Of a stretch of DNA of 6,759 nt, positions 4,387-6,759 are shown piece by piece (the first letter of the stretch is position 1; each line of letters starts with the position of its first letter). A model generated the notes under the pieces. It ran no database searches. It was not told the DNA's origin and was given only the letters and a program-made list of their open reading frames with translations. The position numbers and the translations under genes were made by a program. The DNA is from JBDRLD01 sp043813445 (lineage in GTDB: Bacteria; Patescibacteriota; Patescibacteriia; JACPHY01), in contig JBDRLD010000047.1 in NCBI GenBank assembly GCA_043813445.1, forward strand, positions 1 to 6,759. Direction: 5' to 3'.

Positions 4387-6759
4387 ATGTCTCTTATGAT
4401 TTCTAATCTCCCGAATAAATTCTCCGCGCACCTGAAGCACGCCATTCAGCGGGCAAGCACCATTGCGGTTGCGCACGGGGCGGATGAAGTATCGCCAACA
4501 CATCTTTTCCTCGCGCTCAGTACTGAACGCGGAAGTCTCGGCTCTGAAATTCTCTCGAAACTACGAATTCGTCCGGAAGCAATTCGATCTGTCCTCGGCA
4601 TCCCCGATGCGCGACCAACAGAGCAACAGCTTGAAGATGATAATCGGGTCCCAACCACGAAGCTCTCCGACACTACAAAGCGCGCACTCGAAAAAGCAGC
4701 GCTCGCCGCTGCGACCCACTCACACCGCTACATCGGAACGGAACATCTACTCGCCGGCCTCATCGATGCTCAGGATGAACATCTCACCATCCTTTTCGCG
4801 GAACTTCATATTGATCCGACAAGCATCTCACAGCACCTCCTTAATGTGCTCAAGAGCACCTCAAAATTTCCTGATTTCACGAGCGCAATCATTGATCCGC
4901 AACAACTCATCGCGGAATCAGAAGCACACGTCGAAGATGCTGCCGTGGCCCAGAAGACGCCTGCACTTGATTTTTTCGCCAAGGAACTTACCTGTCCGGA
5001 AGTGATTAAAACAATCGATCCTGTTGTCGGACGCGATAAGGAGATTGAACGGCTTATCCAAATTCTCTGTCGTCGCACAAAGAATAATCCTATCCTTGTT
5101 GGAGATCCAGGCGTTGGAAAAACAGCCATTGTTGAGGGTCTTGCCCGCCGCATCGTCGAGCGCGACGTTCCGGATATTCTCATTGGGAAACGCATACTCG
5201 CGCTCGACCTCGCGCTCGTTGTCGCGGGCACTGTCTACCGCGGTGAGTTCGAGTCTCGACTGAAACAAATCCTTGATGAAGTACGGCAAGATACTGACCT
5301 CATCCTATTTATTGACGAAATCCATACGATCATGGGTGCGGGAGCAGCATCGGGATCGCTTGATGCGGCAAATATCCTCAAGCCAGCGCTCGCCCGCGGG
5401 GAGATCCGCTGCGTCGGGGCAACCACCTACGACGAATTCAAAAAGCATGTCGAGAATGACGCGGCGCTGGAACGTCGGTTCCAGCAGGTTCAAGTCGCGG
5501 AACCGTCCCTTGAGGAGACGATACTGATCCTCCATGGTCTGAAGCCGTACTACGAACAGTTTCATCACGTCGGTATCACCGACAGTGCGATTGCAGCCGC
5601 GGTGCGTTTCGGAGAACGATATCTTACTGATCGGAAGTTCCCGGACAAGGCGATTGATCTCGTTGATGAGGCGTCAGCCCGCGTTCGCGTGCAGGCAAAA
5701 AACGACCCACTTATTCGGCGCACAAGCGCCATCGAGGCTCGGCTTGAGCACACTGAAGAGGAGAAGCGTCGAGCGGTTATGGAAGACCGATTCGATGACG
5801 CGACAAAGGTGCAGCGTGAGCACACAAAACTCACGAAGGAGCTCGCCCAAATTCACGACGAATTGCGCGCGCAGCGCGTGGAAACTGTCGGCGAAATCAC
5901 CGAACGCGATGTCGCGGCGGTTATTGCGCAAACCGTTGGCATTCCGCTCGAGGAGGTGCTACTTGAAGAGCATGAGCGTTTCCTCCGACTCGGCGACGCA
6001 CTCCGTCACAGAATTATCGGCCAGGACCACGCGGTGGATGCAATCGCTGCGGCACTCCGTCGTGCAAAGAGTGGTCTTGCACAACCAAATCGTCCGCTCG
6101 CTTCGTTCCTCTTCCTCGGGCCAACCGGAGTCGGAAAAACGGAAACCGCAAAGGCGCTCGCGGAGCTACTCTACGAGCAGCGCGATGCGCTTATCCGCCT
6201 CGACATGTCCGAATTCTCCGAGGGATTTACGGTCTCCAAACTTATCGGCGCACCTGCAGGATACGTGGGCTACCGCGAAGGGTCGAAACTCACTGATGAG
6301 ATTCGAAAGCGACCTGCGAGCATTGTGCTATTCGATGAAATTGAAAAAGCCCACCCCGATGTCTGGAACCTCCTCCTCCAAATCCTAGAGGATGGACGAC
6401 TTACCGATGCAACTGGACGCGAGTCTCGCTTCACAAATTCGGTCATAATTCTCACATCGAACGTTGGCTCAGGAGCATTCACAAAGGCGGGCATCGGTTT
6501 CCTCGATGGCAAATCGTCCGAACAAGCGCTGACCCGTACATATGAGGACATCCGCTCAGATGCCCTCGCAGAGCTCCGCGACCGATTCCGCCCTGAAATG
6601 CTCAATCGCATCGATGAAACCATCGTCTATCGACCGCTTGAAGCTAAGCATCTCGCTACGATCGCCGAGCACCACCTGGGGATCTTCGCAGAGCGACTCG
6701 CGAAAGAACAAAATATCAACATCGCCATCGACGATGGAGTTTATGCATGGATCGCGCAA
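4387..6759 (+). CDS. clpC: ClpC-type AAA+ unfoldase, ATP-binding subunit of the Clp protease, partial (C-terminus off the right edge)
   Basis: Hexameric ATPase that unfolds proteins and threads them into ClpP. All 791 codons to the edge are open; ClpC proteins usually have 810-850 residues, so only the end is missing. Two Clp_N repeats lie at about 11-60 and 97-145. The first AAA+ domain has Walker A GDPGVGKT (239-246), Walker B ending in Asp310-Glu311, sensor GATT, and arginines 363-364. A short coiled-coil middle domain (about 439-505) is ClpC-like, not the long ClpB type. The second AAA+ domain has GPTGVGKT (578-585), Asp650-Glu651, pore loop GYVGY (625-629) and FRPEMLNRIDE with Arg741. 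IGF at 703-705 lies where the ClpP-docking loop is expected. The first pore loop reads GTVYRGEFE, with Val283 where Lys is usual. An in-frame ATG at 4396 is an alternative start; neither has a Shine-Dalgarno. No CtsR- or CIRCE-like operator is seen. Confidence 0.95.
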   Translation, partial: MSLMISNLPNKFSAHLKHAIQRASTIAVAHGADEVSPTHLFLALSTERGSLGSEILSKLRIRPEAIRSVLGIPDARPTEQQLEDDNRVPTTKLSDTTKRALEKAALAAATHSHRYIGTEHLLAGLIDAQDEHLTILFAELHIDPTSISQHLLNVLKSTSKFPDFTSAIIDPQQLIAESEAHVEDAAVAQKTPALDFFAKELTCPEVIKTIDPVVGRDKEIERLIQILCRRTKNNPILVGDPGVGKTAIVEGLARRIVERDVPDILIGKRILALDLALVVAGTVYRGEFESRLKQILDEVRQDTDLILFIDEIHTIMGAGAASGSLDAANILKPALARGEIRCVGATTYDEFKKHVENDAALERRFQQVQVAEPSLEETILILHGLKPYYEQFHHVGITDSAIAAAVRFGERYLTDRKFPDKAIDLVDEASARVRVQAKNDPLIRRTSAIEARLEHTEEEKRRAVMEDRFDDATKVQREHTKLTKELAQIHDELRAQRVETVGEITERDVAAVIAQTVGIPLEEVLLEEHERFLRLGDALRHRIIGQDHAVDAIAAALRRAKSGLAQPNRPLASFLFLGPTGVGKTETAKALAELLYEQRDALIRLDMSEFSEGFTVSKLIGAPAGYVGYREGSKLTDEIRKRPASIVLFDEIEKAHPDVWNLLLQILEDGRLTDATGRESRFTNSVIILTSNVGSGAFTKAGIGFLDGKSSEQALTRTYEDIRSDALAELRDRFRPEMLNRIDETIVYRPLEAKHLATIAEHHLGIFAERLAKEQNINIAIDDGVYAWIAQ

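Noticed and set aside
4463..6388. Several open frames on both strands within clpC
   Set aside because: They overlap an intact ClpC frame with every catalytic motif conserved, so they are shadows.

Overview
The window looks like a chromosomal segment from a small-genome bacterium, most plausibly of the Candidate Phyla Radiation/Patescibacteria (a Peregrinibacteria- or Parcubacteria-like lineage is my guess). The style of the HtpX, LemA and phosphomannomutase proteins, tight gene packing and the lack of a Shine-Dalgarno sequence at any of the five starts all point that way. The lineage call is inference; no rRNA or other marker is present. The standard genetic code fits every gene.

Layout. (1) 1-643, minus strand: N-terminal two thirds or so of an RseP-type site-2 membrane protease with its HEAGH zinc motif and the start of a PDZ domain; the gene runs off the left edge. 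(2) 644-1026: no gene, but a cluster of palindromic repeats whose ends read TGTCATTGCGAG...CTCGCAATGACA. (3) 1027-2394, minus strand: complete phosphomannomutase/phosphoglucomutase. (4) 2395-2463: divergent intergenic region with a TGACGTCA palindrome and a 7+7 bp inverted repeat. (5) 2464-3021, plus: LemA. (6) 3022-3206: a run of 7-bp tandem repeats, with a degenerate reverse-oriented run before it, that leads directly into the next start codon. (7) 3207-4103, plus: HtpX metalloprotease. (8) 4104-4386: a 269-bp nested palindromic element ending 6 bp before the next start. (9) 4387-6759, plus: a ClpC-type double-AAA+ unfoldase, open at the right edge.

Four of the five genes (RseP, LemA, HtpX, ClpC) are linked to membrane or protein quality control: two membrane-embedded zinc proteases, the usual LemA companion of HtpX, and an ATP-dependent unfoldase carrying an IGF tripeptide of the kind that docks on ClpP. 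The phosphomannomutase supplies sugar phosphates for surface glycans and has no obvious functional tie.

The unusual content lies between the genes. Three of the four intergenic gaps carry repeats. The two palindromic families share a terminal signature (TGTCATTNCGA / TCGNAATGACAG), so they may be moved by the same absent machinery. I see no transposase, CRISPR array, RNA gene or clearly novel multi-gene system.
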